64,000 nucleotides of DNA. Origin: Carboxydothermus islandicus (GTDB lineage: Bacteria > Bacillota > Z-2901 > Carboxydothermales > Carboxydothermaceae). Shown here one piece after another: positions 63,870-64,000 of this stretch. Made by a program: the position numbers and the translations under genes. The stretch is from NCBI RefSeq assembly GCF_001950325.1, contig NZ_BDJL01000001.1, positions 1-64,000 of the forward strand, read 5' to 3'. Position 1 is the stretch's first letter. Every line of letters begins with the position of its first letter. Under the pieces are notes generated by a model. That model did no database searches. It had not been told where the DNA came from and worked only from the letters and a program-made list of their open reading frames with translations.

Positions 63870-64000
63870 ATGAACTTGGATAAACTTGTGGAAATGTTAG
63901 ATCAGGCTTTAAAAGATGAAAAAGAGGCGGAGCTTTTTTACACGGAAGTATTAAAAGCGACTAACGATTATCTGGTGCGGGAAGCTTTTGTCGAGGCAAG
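63870..64000 (+). CDS. ferritin-like protein, 5' part (runs off the right edge)
   Basis: The visible 43 residues start MNLDKLVEMLDQALKDEKEAE and continue LFYTEVLKATNDYLVREAFVEA. An acidic helix with E/D-x-E residues in this spacing is typical of ferritin-like or rubrerythrin diiron domains. The rest, including the second metal helix, is outside the window. GAAGAAGGGG is the probable ribosome-binding site. Confidence 0.6.
   Translation, partial: MNLDKLVEMLDQALKDEKEAELFYTEVLKATNDYLVREAFVEA

Overview
The window reads as chromosome around the replication origin of a thermophile-like, endospore-forming Firmicute. The gene order rpmH-dnaA-dnaN-yaaA-recF-remB-gyrB-gyrA on one side and rnpA-yidD-yidC-jag-mnmE-mnmG-rsmG-parA-parB on the other is the standard Firmicute origin layout. 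yabG, a G5/3D protein, a BofA-like gene, AbrB and apparent sigma-K promoters point to sporulation. The gene families, moderate G+C and frequent GTG/TTG starts suggest a relative of Carboxydothermus; that is inference from memory, not a database match.

Layout. 1-119: 5' end of a group II intron (minus), abutting a terminator. 120-9236: minus-strand genes for a cysteine desulfurase-like enzyme, ParB/ParA with two perfect parS sites, tRNA modification (MnmG/MnmE), RsmG, membrane insertion (YidC/YidD/Jag), RnpA and L34. 9237-11199: bipartite oriC flanking dnaA. 11200-18349: replication and gyrase genes. 18465-20079: PLP synthase PdxST. 20137-24627: a serine T-box leader, a serine-type aminotransferase, serA and serS. 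24639-25865: an MntA/HepT-like pair, then tRNA-Ser, tRNA-Ser and tRNA-Arg.

25969-35501: a compact operon of eleven genes running from sulfate activation to homocysteine. It holds APS kinase, a TauE permease, AprA/AprB-like APS reductase subunits, ATP sulfurylase, a ThiS-like sulfur carrier, its E1-like activating enzyme, a fusion of a JAMM peptidase with a siroheme sulfite reductase, a TusA-like protein, a MetY-like sulfhydrylase and a YeiH permease. It resembles the protein-thiocarboxylate homocysteine route known from Wolinella (HcyS/HcyF/HcyD/Sir/MetY), but here HcyD and Sir are one polypeptide and the carrier has a four-residue tail after its glycines.

35590-45188: tRNA genes, tadA, SRP RNA, a Cam-like gamma carbonic anhydrase, dnaX-ybaB-recR-bofA (with a possible -1 frameshift site in dnaX), purA, an aminotransferase and more tRNAs. 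45894-47472: SCIFF ranthipeptide precursor and its radical SAM maturase. 47493-57281: envelope proteins (M23 peptidase, TPR protein, membrane metallopeptidase), abrB, metG-tatD-cobO, a G5/3D protein, rsmA and a YkuK-like protein, with an unusual intergenic repeat family rich in GGTGGT/ACCACC.

57335-63807: the most unusual region. Divergent genes for DUF6385/DNRLRE proteins, yabG, a deca-GX3 protein, two GalNAc-transferase-like glycosyltransferases, a cysteine-rich protein and four tiny hydrophobic peptides are preceded by sequences matching the sigma-K promoter pattern (mACm, 16 bp, CATANNNTA). I read this as a late-sporulation, spore-surface locus. A ferritin-like gene runs off the right edge.
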